Of a stretch of DNA of 38,626 nucleotides, positions 26,701 to 36,208 are shown piece after piece; within the stretch, counting starts at the first letter, position 1, and every line of letters begins with the position of its first letter. Source of the stretch: Betaproteobacteria bacterium RIFCSPLOWO2_02_FULL_68_150 (GTDB lineage Bacteria > Pseudomonadota > Gammaproteobacteria > Burkholderiales > SG8-39). The stretch lies in NCBI GenBank assembly GCA_001771975.1, contig MERE01000020.1:1-38626 (forward strand). The letters are read 5' to 3'. The notes under the pieces were generated by a model that was not told the DNA's origin, did not search any database, and saw only the letters and a program-made list of their open reading frames with translations. The translations under genes were made by a program, and so were the position numbers.

Positions 26701-27046
26701 CGATGGAGCACTCCGCGCGCGGTTCCTGGAGCGGCCGGAGAGCTTTCCGCTTTGGCCCTGCGCATATCCAGACGCCGGGAACCTTAAGCTTCGCGTCACG
26801 AAAGGGGAAGCGCCCGGCGCGCAGGAACGCAAGGCAGGCGTCAAGTCGACGCATGCCGAGTTACGAGGCAATGAGTTGCAGGATCTCGCGGAAGTAATCG
26901 CAGAGATCACGAAAGTTGCGGCAGGGCATGATCTCAAGTATTTCGTGCGCATCGAGCTGGGCGGCGAAAAACCGGTACCGGAAAGTGTAGTCGAGGACGT
27001 GAACAAGGCGCTTTCAAAAGCGTCGGAGAAGCTGAGGCTGGAATAA
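23765..27046 (+). CDS. DUF499 AAA+ ATPase (COG1483-like, anti-phage-associated family)
   Basis: 1093 aa; KPWHEVVKLREDVRTGELSLATFAADLHQVMMGQAKPVYQEPTEFFALTYPTYNLRELSKEVVLRL; Walker A FPYGGGKTHTLITLYHL; Walker B VLVLVDEVLMYAREK; RBS GAGGAAG. Confidence 0.9.
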   Translation: MAKPAWKPWHEVVKLREDVRTGELSLATFAADLHQVMMGQAKPVYQEPTEFFALTYPTYNLRELSKEVVLRLAGKNDKAVRQLAFPYGGGKTHTLITLYHLVNEPKKLPDLPAVREFRQAIGVEPPQARVVALPFDQIDPERGMNTKSPAGDLRWLKHPWSILAFQLAGKAGLEALHAEGKSEERETAPAENLLTQVLKLARNGGFSVLVLVDEVLMYAREKAGANPVWRSRLANFFQYLTQAVSKVDRCALVASLLASDPRRMDAAGNEIFNELSTIFGRLQEETVQPVSKDDVAEVLRRRFFKPESIKDREAFRPHVVAAMKGIADIDEQTRKEGKSAEARFVASYPFHPDLTDVLYAKWTNLERFQRTRGVLRTFALALRDAEKWDQSPLVGANVFLQSEGKTGLTEAGRELTSVADFEEYDNRRYDWSGILEEELKKAREIQAEMSGLAYRELEQAVFATFLHSQPIGRHAVTRELMVLLGATRPDRIVLEKTLKRWTEVSWFLDEAAISDREEGITLPKLWRLGFKPNLRQMHSDAMQRVPDDLIEARLIDEIARTKSLTVGASAAGAKVHTLPQRPNDIEDEGDFHFAVLGPKAASESGKPSTEARRFIEETTAPDRPRVNRNAVVLAVPAREAIEVVKQRIREYLGWEEVRAMLKDQKIDPIREQTLSVHIDASKRAIPESVQQAYSIVVTFSEKGEVHAFKIAPNGEPLFALIKKDQRARIQETAVTAEALLPDGPYNLWRPGETTQWVKNLVGAFAQFPHLPKMLNRDAIVQTLVRGCEEGAFVLRLTRPDKSVKTYWRERPDEAALRDPGLEVVLPEAAEVTALDHTLLAPQRLPGLWTGAEIPVKRLHEFFAGKVVVKVDRGGYQEPLVIPKASRGVTESAVQAAVKEGVLWLTAGPASLLGEEIPAGVLSVEAVLQAPPEAIPATQLLPANLPDAWKREESTALAMAVALSQKHGRTLPWGTVKQAIDGALRARFLERPESFPLWPCAYPDAGNLKLRVTKGEAPGAQERKAGVKSTHAELRGNELQDLAEVIAEITKVAAGHDLKYFVRIELGGEKPVPESVVEDVNKALSKASEKLRLE

Positions 27047-27285
27047 CGCAAATCCAAACGCCGTCCTACGAGGAAACGACGTCGGCGAACTCGAAACGCA
27101 CTCCGCTACCATGGCAGTGCAAACGACTACATCAGCCGACTCGGGCGATGGCGCAACGTCACATTTTGACAAATCGTGAGGCCGGTGTATGAGTTGAGTC
27201 AAGCGCGGGCGCATTCGCCGCGCTCAGCCGATGTCGGGAACGCGATAGTCTCTTGCTAAGTTGACGGGTCTGAAAGGGCTCATCG

Positions 27286-29631
27286 ATGCAAACGCCTGAT
27301 CCACCGGTGCTGCGGGACATCGTGCTCGTCGGCGGCGGCCACAGCCATGTAGGCGTGCTCAAGCGCTTCGGCATGCATCCGCTGCCCGGCGTGCGGCTGA
27401 CGGTAATCTGCCGCGACACGCATACGCCCTACTCCGGAATGCTGCCCGGCTACATCGCGGGGCACTACGCCTACGACGAGGTTCACATCGACCTGCGGCG
27501 GCTGGCGCAGTTTGCCGGGGCGCGTTTTTTCCGCGACGAAGCGGTTGCGCTGGATCGCGCCGCGCGCAGGGTGCTTTGCAGGAACCGCCCGCCGGTTCCC
27601 TACGACCAGTTGTCGATCAACATCGGCTCGACGCCGCGCATGGACAATGTCGCTGGAGCGCAGGAGCACGCCGTTCCGGTGAAGCCGATCGGCGCCTTCA
27701 ACGAGCACTGGCTCGCGCTCCTCGAGCGGGTTCGCAGGCACGCCGGCGTCACCCGCATCGCGGTGGTCGGGGGAGGCGCCGGCGGCGTGGAACTGACTCT
27801 GGCGATGCAGTACCGCCTGCGCAACGAGCTGCGCGCGCTGGGCCGCGATCCTGACGAGCTGAGCTTCGAGTTGCTGAGTGCGGAAGCCGATGTCCTGCCC
27901 ACCCACAACGCGATGGTGCGCAAAGCCTTCGCGCGCGTGTTGGCCGAACGCGCCGTCGTGGTTCATCGCCGTGCGGCGGTCACCCAGGTGTCTGCCGGTT
28001 GCATCGGCACCGCGAGCGGAGCGACGCTGCAGGCCGACGAGGTCATCTGGGTCACGCAGGCGAGCGGCGCGCCGTGGCTGCGCGATACCGGGCTCGCGCT
28101 CGACGCGCAGGGCTTCATCGAGGTCGGCGAGACCCTGCAGAGCGTCACCGATCCGAACGTGTTCGCTGCGGGCGACATCGCGAGCATGGTCGGCCGGCCG
28201 CACGAAAAAGCGGGCGTGTTCGCGGTGCGTCACGGCAAGCCGCTGGCCGAAAACCTGCGCCGCGCGGTGCAGGGCCGGCCGCTGGTCACCTACCGCCCGC
28301 AACAGCGCTGGCTCGCTTTGATCAGCACCGGCGACCGTTCGGCGGTCGCATCGCGCGGCCTGCTTTGCCTGAGCGGCGACTGGGTCTGGCGCTGGAAGGA
28401 CTGGATCGATCGCCGCTTCATGGCCAGGCATGCCGATCTGCCCGCGATGCAGACGGCGCCGGATGCCGGGCCGTCGCCGGTGCAACTGCACGAGGACGAG
28501 GCGGCCCAGGCGATTTCCGCGATTGCCATGCGCTGCGGCGGTTGCGGCGCCAAGGTGGGCGCCACGGTGCTCGCGCGCGCGCTCGACGCCCTGCGTCCGG
28601 TCGAGCGCAGCGAGGTGCTCATCGGCCTGCACGCGCCGGACGACGCCGCGGTGGTGCGCGTGCCGGCCGGCAAGGCGATGGTCCACACGGTGGATTTCTT
28701 CCGCGCCTTCATCGACGACCCTTACGTCTTCGGCAAAGTGGCGGCCAATCATGCGCTGGGGGACCTGTTCGCGATGGGTGCGGAAGCGCAGTCCGCACTG
28801 GCGATCGTCACCGTGCCTTCCGGCCTGGAAGCGAAAATCGAGGACGTCCTGTTCCAGATGATGTCGGGCGCTCTCGAAGTGCTGAACGAGGCCGGTTGCG
28901 CGCTGGTGGGCGGCCATACCGGTGAAGGGCGCGAGCTTGCACTCGGCTTCGCCGTGAACGGGCTGATCGACGAAGACCTCGGAGCCGTGATGCGCAAGGG
29001 CGGCATGCGAGCGGGCGACGTGCTGATCCTCACCAAGCCGATCGGCACGGGGACGCTGTTCGCCGCGCACGCGCGGCTGCAGGCGCGCGGCGCCTGGATC
29101 GATGACGCGCTCGCGGCGATGTGCCAGTCGAATCGCCTCGCCGCCCGGTGCCTCCTCGAGCACGGCGCGACCGCCTGCACCGACGTGACGGGCTTCGGCC
29201 TGCTGGGGCACCTCGTGGAGATGACGCGGCCGTCGGCCGTGGATGCCGAACTCGATCTGGCCGCGCTGCCGGTCCTCGAGGGTGCCGAGGAAACCAGCGC
29301 TGCCGGCATCCTCAGTTCCTTGCAGCCGGCCAACGTGCGGCTGCGCCGCGCCGTTCGCAATCAGGCGCAAATGCTGCGCCACCCGCGCTATGCGCTGATC
29401 TTCGATCCGCAGACGGCGGGCGGCCTGCTTGCCAGCGTGCCCGCCAACCGCGCCGATGCGTGTCTGAGCGCGCTGCGCGCCCAGGGCTACCGTCACGCCG
29501 CCGCGATCGGCCGGATCCTGCCGCAGGGCGACGCGCTGGAACCGATCCGTCTCGTTACTTCGACTTCGGCCGCTGCTCGAACGGCGCCGCCGCCGCATCG
29601 CGGCTCGCACCCGTCTCCGCCAGCCGCTTGA
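27286..29631 (+). CDS. selD: FAD/NAD(P) oxidoreductase-selenide, water dikinase fusion (SelD)
   Basis: N-term DIVLVGGGHSHVGVLKRFGM, VVGGGAGGVELTLAMQYRLR, VFAAGDIASM; C-term AMRCGGCGAKVGATVL, APDDAAVVRVPAGKAMVHTVDFFRAFIDDPYVFGKVAANHALGDLFAMGA. Confidence 0.94.
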   Translation: MQTPDPPVLRDIVLVGGGHSHVGVLKRFGMHPLPGVRLTVICRDTHTPYSGMLPGYIAGHYAYDEVHIDLRRLAQFAGARFFRDEAVALDRAARRVLCRNRPPVPYDQLSINIGSTPRMDNVAGAQEHAVPVKPIGAFNEHWLALLERVRRHAGVTRIAVVGGGAGGVELTLAMQYRLRNELRALGRDPDELSFELLSAEADVLPTHNAMVRKAFARVLAERAVVVHRRAAVTQVSAGCIGTASGATLQADEVIWVTQASGAPWLRDTGLALDAQGFIEVGETLQSVTDPNVFAAGDIASMVGRPHEKAGVFAVRHGKPLAENLRRAVQGRPLVTYRPQQRWLALISTGDRSAVASRGLLCLSGDWVWRWKDWIDRRFMARHADLPAMQTAPDAGPSPVQLHEDEAAQAISAIAMRCGGCGAKVGATVLARALDALRPVERSEVLIGLHAPDDAAVVRVPAGKAMVHTVDFFRAFIDDPYVFGKVAANHALGDLFAMGAEAQSALAIVTVPSGLEAKIEDVLFQMMSGALEVLNEAGCALVGGHTGEGRELALGFAVNGLIDEDLGAVMRKGGMRAGDVLILTKPIGTGTLFAAHARLQARGAWIDDALAAMCQSNRLAARCLLEHGATACTDVTGFGLLGHLVEMTRPSAVDAELDLAALPVLEGAEETSAAGILSSLQPANVRLRRAVRNQAQMLRHPRYALIFDPQTAGGLLASVPANRADACLSALRAQGYRHAAAIGRILPQGDALEPIRLVTSTSAAARTAPPPHRGSHPSPPAA

Positions 29632-29956
29632 GGTAGCGCTGCCACATTTCGTCATGCTGCAGGCCGTACTCGTACAGCACGTCCCACGAGTACAGCCCGG
29701 TGTCGTGACCGTCCGAAAACGTGAGCTGGATGGCGTAACTGCCGACCGGCTCGATATGGGTGATCTCGACGTTTTTCTTGCCCACCTGCAGCACTTCCTG
29801 CCCCGGGCCATGGCCGCGCACTTCGGCAGAGGGCGAATGCACGCGCAGAAACTCGCAGCCGAGCGCAAACGTCTTGCCGTCTGAAAAGGCGATCTCCAGC
29901 ACGCGCGACTGGCGGTGAAGCTTGATTTCGGTCGGGTGCGGCGTGTCGCTGTCCAT
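29555..29956 (-). CDS. DUF971 / gamma-butyrobetaine hydroxylase-like N-terminal domain protein
   Basis: MDSDTPHPTEIKLHRQSRVLEIAFSDGKTFALGCEFLRVHSPSAEVRGHGPGQEVLQVGKKNVEITHIEPVGSYAIQLTFSDGHDTGLYSWDVLYEYGLQHDEMWQRYLKRL. Confidence 0.88.
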   Translation of the reverse strand: MDSDTPHPTEIKLHRQSRVLEIAFSDGKTFALGCEFLRVHSPSAEVRGHGPGQEVLQVGKKNVEITHIEPVGSYAIQLTFSDGHDTGLYSWDVLYEYGLQHDEMWQRYLKRLAETGASRDAAAAPFEQRPKSK

Positions 29957-30130
29957 GGCGGCGGGTTCACCAGTTCCAAAGTGCGGCGATCGCAGGCGCG
30001 AGCAGCCGTTCGCGCAGTATAGCAACGCGTCGTCCAGACGCGGTTCGTTGATTCGGATCAATTGCCGGCAATCTCCGGGCATCAAGATGCGCAGGGCGCC
30101 GCTGGGTGCGGCGCGGTGCGGGAGGACGAA

Positions 30131-32382
30131 TTGGCTGGGCGGGTGGCAACGACCTTGTGCTTCGGCGCGGCGGGGCTGGCCTTGGGCGCAGCGCTCGGAT
30201 CGGGCTTCGCTGCGCCGGTCCATGCGCAAGCCGATGGCGCGCGGCCGGATGAGTCGGCGGTGGTCATCGTGACCGCGACGCGCTCGCCGGCGGGATCGCT
30301 TTCCGTGCCGGCGAGCGTCTCGGTCGTGGGCGACTCCGAACTGCGCTCGCGCTATGCGCTGCGCCTGGGCGACGTGCTGGCTGACGTTCCCGGGCTATAC
30401 GTGCGCGGCGCGGCAATGGGCGCCGGTTTCCCGGGATCCGGCACCTCGGTACTCTCGCTGCGCGGTATCCCGCGCACGCCGCGCACGCTGGTGATGATCG
30501 ACGGCCAGCCGCTCAACAATGCGCTCTCGGGCGGCGTCAACGTCGCCGGGATCCCGCTCGATGCGGTGGCGCGCGTAGAGGTCGTGCGCGGTCCCTATTC
30601 CGCGCTCTACGGCGGCAACGCCATGGGCGGAGTCGTCAATTTCATCACCGCGGGGCCCGACGCTCCGGCCGCCGAATTGCGCCTCGGCGCGGGCAGCCTC
30701 GGCCAGCGCGGCGCGAAGCTCATGTACCGCAGGCGCTACGAAAGCGGGCTGGGCATCTCCTTGTCGGCGGCGTATCACGAGAGCGATGGCCACCCGGACA
30801 GCGATTACGTGATCAAGCGGCCGGCCGCCGGTGACGCCGGAATTCCGGTGAGCGGCGCGCGCGCGACGACGACGCCGGACGGCGCGCCCGCCTACTGGGT
30901 CGGACTGAAGGGGCCGCGGCCGTGGACGCAGAATCACGCGCAGTTGACGCTGCATTTCAGCCCCACCGCGTCTACGCAACTGAGCGCAGGTTTCGCCTCG
31001 GCCGAATACCGGGTCGGCTACGCGCCGCCCGAGACGTTCCTGCAAAATGCCCTGGGCGCGCCGGTTGTCGCAGGCAGCGTGACCTTCAACGATGGCGCTG
31101 CGCGGCGGCTTTCCATGGCCGAATCCGATTTCCTCACCGCGACGCCGGCCCGCGAGCGCGACCTGAGGGTCTTTGCGCGCCTCGAGCACCGCTTCCACGG
31201 CGGCAGCGTGGTGCGCGCGAACCTCGGGACGCTGCGCCACCAGTTCCAGTTCGCGCAGGCGAGCGCCGGCCTGGCCGGCTATGAAAGCGGACCCGGCGAT
31301 TTCACCGACCAGCCCAACCAGCGCACCGATCTGGATCTTTCGCTGCGCACGCCGATGACGCAGCATTGGACGCTGGTCGGCGGCGGCGCCTTGAACCGCA
31401 GCAGCCTCGATCGGCAAACGGTGGCGCTCAGCTATTGGCGCGACTCCGGGACGCAGGGCGCGCTGCTCAATGCAGGACGCGGGCGCGCGAGCAACGCGGC
31501 GCTGTTCGTGCAAAGCGTGCACGCTACGACCGCTTCGACACCGACGGCGAAGTGCTCCAGAACACCGCGCCCGCGTTCACCCAGGTCTACGCCAGGCGCT
31601 CGTTCGACCATCTGAGTCCGAAGCTGGCTGCGCTCTGGGCGGCCCGCCGCTGGCTGTCGCTGCGCGCCTCGTACGGCGAGGGCTTCCGGCCGCCGGCGCT
31701 GCTCGACCTTTATTCGCGCACCGTCGTCCCGACCGCGGTGGCGGGCGTCGCCTCGGTGAACGAACCTTCACCGCAACTCAAGCCGGAACGCGTGCGCTCA
31801 CTCGAGTTCGGGGCCGACGCGGCATTCACTGGCGGCGCGCGTGCCTCGTTCACCCTGTACCGGCAGCAGCTCACCGATCTGATCTACCGGCGGCGATTGT
31901 CGGCGACCCTGACCCGCACCGAGAATTCCGGCGCGGCCGATGTCGACGGCGTCGAGGCGAGCTTGCATTGGCCGAGCGGCGTGCGCGGGCTCGCCGTGGT
32001 CGCTTCGCTGACGCGGCAGTTGCGCTACGAGATCACGCGCAACGAGGCGGTTCCGGCGAGCGTCGGCAAGGTGCTCACCGACGTGCCGCGGACGCTCGTT
32101 TCGCTCGGCGTGCAGCTCGAGCGGGAGCCGTGGTCGGGCATCCTGGTGTATCGCCAGGTCGGCCACGTGTTCGGCTCGGGCGACGACCTGAATCGCAACG
32201 GAATCGAGGGCGTTTACGGCTCGTACGACCGTTACGCGATCGTGAGCGGCAAGCTGACCCGCCAGCTCGGCCGCCAACTCAGCCTGAGCCTGGCGATCGA
32301 CAACCTGACCGACCGCCAGTACTTCGTCTTCAACAAGCAGCCCGGACGCACGCTCTACGGTGAGCTCGCCTGCCGGTTTTAG
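30131..32382 (+). pseudogene. TonB-dependent outer-membrane receptor, interrupted by a frameshift near 31510-31525
   Basis: TTG start 30131 after GGGAGG with signal peptide AGRVATTLCFGAAGLALGAALGSGFAAPVHAQ; plug VIVTATRSP...RVEVVRGPYSALYGGNAMGGVVNFIT; C-term barrel RYDRFDTDGEVLQNTAPAF...NLTDRQYFVFNKQPGRTLYGELACRF in a different frame. Confidence 0.85.
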
Positions 32383-33317
32383 CCGTCGCGCTCGTCCGCG
32401 CCGCGCCGCCAGACCTTGCGGATCACGGTGTAGGGGCGGCGCTTCGATTCGATGAACACCTTCGACAGGTAGATGCCGATCACGCCGAGAAACGAGATGA
32501 TCAGGCCGCCCAGCAGCCAGACCGACGCGATCACCGAAGTCCAGCCGAGCACCGGCTGCTCCTGGGCGCTCCAGCGGGCGACCAGGTAGACGATGTAGCC
32601 GAAAGCACTCGCCGAGATCGCCAGGCCGACGTAGAAGATCAGCACCAGCGGCAGGTTGCTGAACGAGGTGATCGAATTCACCAGCACCGCGAACTTGCGC
32701 CGCAGCGTGTAGTTCGAATGGCCGCGCGAGCCTTTCGTCACGCTCAGCGGGACCTGCTCGAAGCCGGTGATCTGCCAGAGGCCGGCGAGGAACACTTCCT
32801 GATCGCGGAAGCGCACCAGGTTGCGCACGTAGCGCCGCGTCATGAGGCGCGCCGTGATCAGGTTCGCCGGCACGCGCACCGGCGACAGCCAGTTGAACAG
32901 GCGCCAGAAGAGGGCGCCCGAGGCGCGCTCGAACCAGCCGCCCTTGCGCCCGGCCTGCACGCCGTAGACGACGTCGCAGCCGCGCGCATCCATCTGCGCG
33001 CTGAACTCGGCCAGCAGCTCGGGATCCTCTTCCAGGTCGCTGTCGATCAGGAACACGCGCTCGCCGCGGCAGAAGCCGAGACCGGTCATGATCGCCTTGT
33101 AGTGGCCGAAGTTGCGCGACAGGTCGACACCGACCACGCGCGCGTCGCCGCGCTGCAGCTCGATCACCTGCGCGAACGCATCGTCGGGCGAGCCGTCGTT
33201 GACGAAGACGATTTCGAAGTCCTCGGTGAGGCGCGCCGCGGCGCGCCGTGTGCGCTCGTAGAACTCGCGCACGTGCGGGGCGCTGTTGTAGAGCGTGGTG
33301 ACGATCGATAGACGCAT
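32379..33317 (-). CDS. Family 2 glycosyltransferase with C-terminal TM helices (polyprenyl-phosphate GT, ArnC/DPM1-like)
   Basis: MRLSIVTTLYNSAPHVREFYERTRR...DFEIVFVNDGSPDDAF...VDLSRNFGHYKAIMTGLGFCRGERVFLIDSDLEEDPELL; C-term hydrophobic segments. Confidence 0.92.
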   Translation of the reverse strand: MRLSIVTTLYNSAPHVREFYERTRRAAARLTEDFEIVFVNDGSPDDAFAQVIELQRGDARVVGVDLSRNFGHYKAIMTGLGFCRGERVFLIDSDLEEDPELLAEFSAQMDARGCDVVYGVQAGRKGGWFERASGALFWRLFNWLSPVRVPANLITARLMTRRYVRNLVRFRDQEVFLAGLWQITGFEQVPLSVTKGSRGHSNYTLRRKFAVLVNSITSFSNLPLVLIFYVGLAISASAFGYIVYLVARWSAQEQPVLGWTSVIASVWLLGGLIISFLGVIGIYLSKVFIESKRRPYTVIRKVWRRGADERDG

Positions 33318-33334
33318 GTTGCAGCGCCTCGAGA

Positions 33335-34108
33335 TCAGCGCAACGCGGTCAGCAGCTGCGCGAACACCTTGGGCGCGCCGGCGACGATGTCGCCGCTCTC
33401 GAGATAGCCGGGCTCGCCCGCAAAATCGCCCACCAGCCCGCCCGCTTCCTGGATCAGCAGCGCCCCCGCGGCCATGTCCCAGGGCGAAAGGCCCATCTCC
33501 CAGAACGCGTCCAGCCGTCCGGCGGCTACGTAGGCGAGGTCGAGCGCGGCCGCGCCGGCGCGGCGCACGCCAGCGCTCGAGGTCATCAGCGTCCGCAGCT
33601 GCCGCACGTAGCGGTCGAGGTGCTGCAGTTCCTTGAACGGAAATCCCGTGCCTACGAGCGCCTCCTTGAGCCGCGGGCAACGCGTGACGCGGATGCGCCG
33701 GTCGTTGAGGAAGGCGCCGCCGCCGCGCGATGCGGTGAACAGCTCGTTGCGCGCCGGGTCGTACACCACTGCATGCGAGGTGACACCGCGGTGCTGCACG
33801 GCGATTGAAACGCAGTATTGCGGGAAGCCGTGGATGAAATTGGTGGTGCCGTCGAGCGGATCGATCACCCAGCGGTAATCCGATGCGCTCGCGCTGGCGC
33901 CGGACTCCTCGGCGAGGATGGCGTGCGCGGGATAGGCACGGCGTACGATGTCGATGATCGCGCTTTCGGCGGCCTGGTCGACCTGGGTGACGAAATCGTT
34001 GGCCTGCTTGGAGCGCACCGCAAGCGCCGTGCCGTCGAATGCCGCGCGGTTGATGATGGCGCCGGCGCGCCGGGCGGCCTTCACCGCAACGTTGAGCATC
34101 GGATGCAT
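33335..34108 (-). CDS. suhB: Inositol monophosphatase family protein
   Basis: [22 protein letters not shown]...[71 protein letters not shown]. Confidence 0.94.
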   Translation of the reverse strand: MHPMLNVAVKAARRAGAIINRAAFDGTALAVRSKQANDFVTQVDQAAESAIIDIVRRAYPAHAILAEESGASASASDYRWVIDPLDGTTNFIHGFPQYCVSIAVQHRGVTSHAVVYDPARNELFTASRGGGAFLNDRRIRVTRCPRLKEALVGTGFPFKELQHLDRYVRQLRTLMTSSAGVRRAGAAALDLAYVAAGRLDAFWEMGLSPWDMAAGALLIQEAGGLVGDFAGEPGYLESGDIVAGAPKVFAQLLTALR

Positions 34109-34135
34109 GGGGCGCGCGCATTGTATCCTGCGGGC

Positions 34136-34882
34136 ATGAAGGCACCGCTCGATCGATTGCGCATCGTGCTGTGCAGGCCGGGCCACCCGGGCAACATCGG
34201 CGCCGCCGCGCGCGCCATGAAGACCATGGGTGTCACCGACCTGCGCCTGGTCGCGCCCGCACGCTTTCCTGCGCCGGAAGCGCAGTGGCTCGCGACGCAC
34301 GCCGCCGACGTGCTCGAGAGCGCACGCACGCACGCATCGCTCGGCGACGCGCTGGCCGATTGCGTGGCCGCTTTCGCGCTCAGCGCGCGACCGCGCGAGT
34401 GGTCGCCGCAGGTGCTCGCGGCGCGTGCGGCGGCGGCGCGCGCCCTCGAACTCGCCGCGCACGGACCGGTGGCGTTCGTGTTCGGCAACGAGTCCGCCGG
34501 CCTGAGCAACGACGAGCTGTTCGCGTGCCAGCACCTGGTTCACATTCCCGCGCATGCGGAGTACAGCTCGCTCAATCTGGCGCAGGCGGTGCAGGTGGTG
34601 TGCTACGAGCTTTTCGTCGCCGCTGGAGCCGGCATTCCCGGGTCGCGCGCCGAGCGGCTCGCCACCATCGAGGACATCGAAGGCCTGTACCGTCATCTCG
34701 AGCAGGCGGCGGTGGAAAGCGGTTTCCTCGTCCCGGGTTCGGGATCGAAGCTGCGCGAGCGCTGGCGGCGGCTTTTCTCGCGCGTGCCGGCGCTCGAAAG
34801 GGAGGAAGTGAACATTCTGCGCGGCTTGCTGAAGGCCCTGCAAGCGGGCCGCAAAGGCAAGTTCTTTGACGCGGAACAATAG
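34136..34882 (+). CDS. trmJ: tRNA (cytidine/uridine-2'-O-)-methyltransferase, TrmH family
   Basis: [77 protein letters not shown] (SPOUT motifs). Confidence 0.93.
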   Translation: MKAPLDRLRIVLCRPGHPGNIGAAARAMKTMGVTDLRLVAPARFPAPEAQWLATHAADVLESARTHASLGDALADCVAAFALSARPREWSPQVLAARAAAARALELAAHGPVAFVFGNESAGLSNDELFACQHLVHIPAHAEYSSLNLAQAVQVVCYELFVAAGAGIPGSRAERLATIEDIEGLYRHLEQAAVESGFLVPGSGSKLRERWRRLFSRVPALEREEVNILRGLLKALQAGRKGKFFDAEQ

Positions 34883-34918
34883 TTGACCGCGTTGGTCGGA
34901 TAACCTAGGATTACCTTC

Positions 34919-35638
34919 ATGTTCAGACAACTACGCGACGATATCCAGAGCGTCTTCGAACGCGATCCGGCGGCGCGCACGGCCTGGGAGGTGCTCACCT
35001 GCTATCCGGGCCTGCACGCGATCTATTTTCACAAGCTGTCGCGCTGGTTCTGGAGCCACGGGCTGCGCTGGTTCGGCCGCCTGACCTCGCACTTCGGGCG
35101 CCTGCTCACCGGAATCGAGATCCATCCCGGTGCCACGATCGGAAAGCGGGTTTTCATCGACCACGGCATGGGCGTGGTGATCGGCGAGACCGCGGAGGTC
35201 GGTGACGATGTCACGCTCTATCACGGCGTCACCCTTGGCGGCACGACGTGGCAGAAGGGCAAGCGCCATCCGACTTTGGGCCGGGGTGTGGTGGTCGGCG
35301 CCGGCGCCAAGATTCTCGGGCCGATCCTCGTAGGCGAGGGCGCCAAGATCGGCTGCAATGCGGTAGTGGTCAAGGAAGTTCCGGCAGGCGCGACCGTAGT
35401 GGGCGTGCCGGGCCGCTTGGTCGAGGAGGCCGCGACCAAGAAGCAGGCCCGATTTGCGGCCTACGCCGTCTTGCAGGATCAGGATGATCCCTATGCCAGC
35501 GCGATCCAGATGCTGATCGAGCATTCCCGCGAGCTGGAACAGGCCGTTTCCGATCTGGGGGCAAAACTGAAAGAACTTGAACGCGGACCAGCGGACGCCC
35601 AGGGAGCCAAGCCTGAGCCCATCAGGGCAATCAAGTAA
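34919..35638 (+). CDS. cysE: Serine O-acetyltransferase
   Basis: [75 protein letters not shown]; hexapeptide repeats. Confidence 0.95.
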   Translation: MFRQLRDDIQSVFERDPAARTAWEVLTCYPGLHAIYFHKLSRWFWSHGLRWFGRLTSHFGRLLTGIEIHPGATIGKRVFIDHGMGVVIGETAEVGDDVTLYHGVTLGGTTWQKGKRHPTLGRGVVVGAGAKILGPILVGEGAKIGCNAVVVKEVPAGATVVGVPGRLVEEAATKKQARFAAYAVLQDQDDPYASAIQMLIEHSRELEQAVSDLGAKLKELERGPADAQGAKPEPIRAIK

Positions 35639-35657
35639 TTGAATAGGTTGAACAAAA

Positions 35658-35692
35658 ATAGTTGAGTGAATTGCTCAGGTTTTGGGTATACT
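35658..35692 (+). promoter_or_regulatory. Putative iscR promoter with IscR type-1-like operator
   Basis: ATAGTTGAGTGAATTGCTCAGGT (35658-35680) resembles the ATAGTTGACT..ACTCGGGTAT class of IscR sites; -10-like TATACT at 35687-35692. Confidence 0.5.
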
Positions 35693-35725
35693 TGAGCGCG
35701 TCAATCAGGCATAGACGAGGACATC

Positions 35726-36208
35726 ATGAGACTCACGACCAAAGGCAGGTTCGCGGTGACGGCAATGGTCGATCTGGCGATGCGGCAGGCGCGGGGCCCC
35801 GTGACACTCGCCGGGATCAGCGAGCGCCAGAGAATTTCGCTTTCCTATCTCGAGCAGTTGTTCGGAAAACTGCGCCGGGCCGGCATCGTCTCCAGCGTGC
35901 GTGGGCCGGGCGGCGGTTACAACCTGGCGCAGAAAGCACAGGGCGTCACGGTTGCCGATATCATCGTCGCGGTGGATGAGCCGCTCGATGCCACGCAGTG
36001 CGGCGGCAAGGAAAATTGCCTGGACGACAAGCGCTGCATGACACACGACCTGTGGGCGCGGCTCAACGAGAAAATGTACGACTACCTGGCGTCGGTGACG
36101 CTCGCCGACCTGGTCGCGTACCAGCACGGCAAGCAGGTTGCGGTGCTGCAGGATTGGCGCGCCGCCGAGCAGCCGCCGGTGAAACCCGCGATCGCGGTTG
36201 CCGCATGA
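35726..36208 (+). CDS. iscR: Rrf2-family Fe-S cluster assembly regulator IscR
   Basis: [68 protein letters not shown]; ligand region [19 protein letters not shown]. Confidence 0.95.
   Translation: MRLTTKGRFAVTAMVDLAMRQARGPVTLAGISERQRISLSYLEQLFGKLRRAGIVSSVRGPGGGYNLAQKAQGVTVADIIVAVDEPLDATQCGGKENCLDDKRCMTHDLWARLNEKMYDYLASVTLADLVAYQHGKQVAVLQDWRAAEQPPVKPAIAVAA

Noticed and set aside
27202-27224. AGCGCGG...CCGCGCT hairpin downstream of DUF499 as terminator
   Set aside because: 7-bp stem but no T-tract; too common in GC-rich DNA to call.
27280-29979. 899-aa minus-strand ORF over selD
   Set aside because: Arg/His/Ala-rich shadow frame without domain motifs; plus strand encodes SelD and the DUF971 gene explains part of the minus strand in another frame.
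29957-30130. Possible cobalamin riboswitch upstream of the TonB receptor
   Set aside because: No recognisable B12-box (GCCACTG-like) sequence; region is short and lacks the expected conserved elements.
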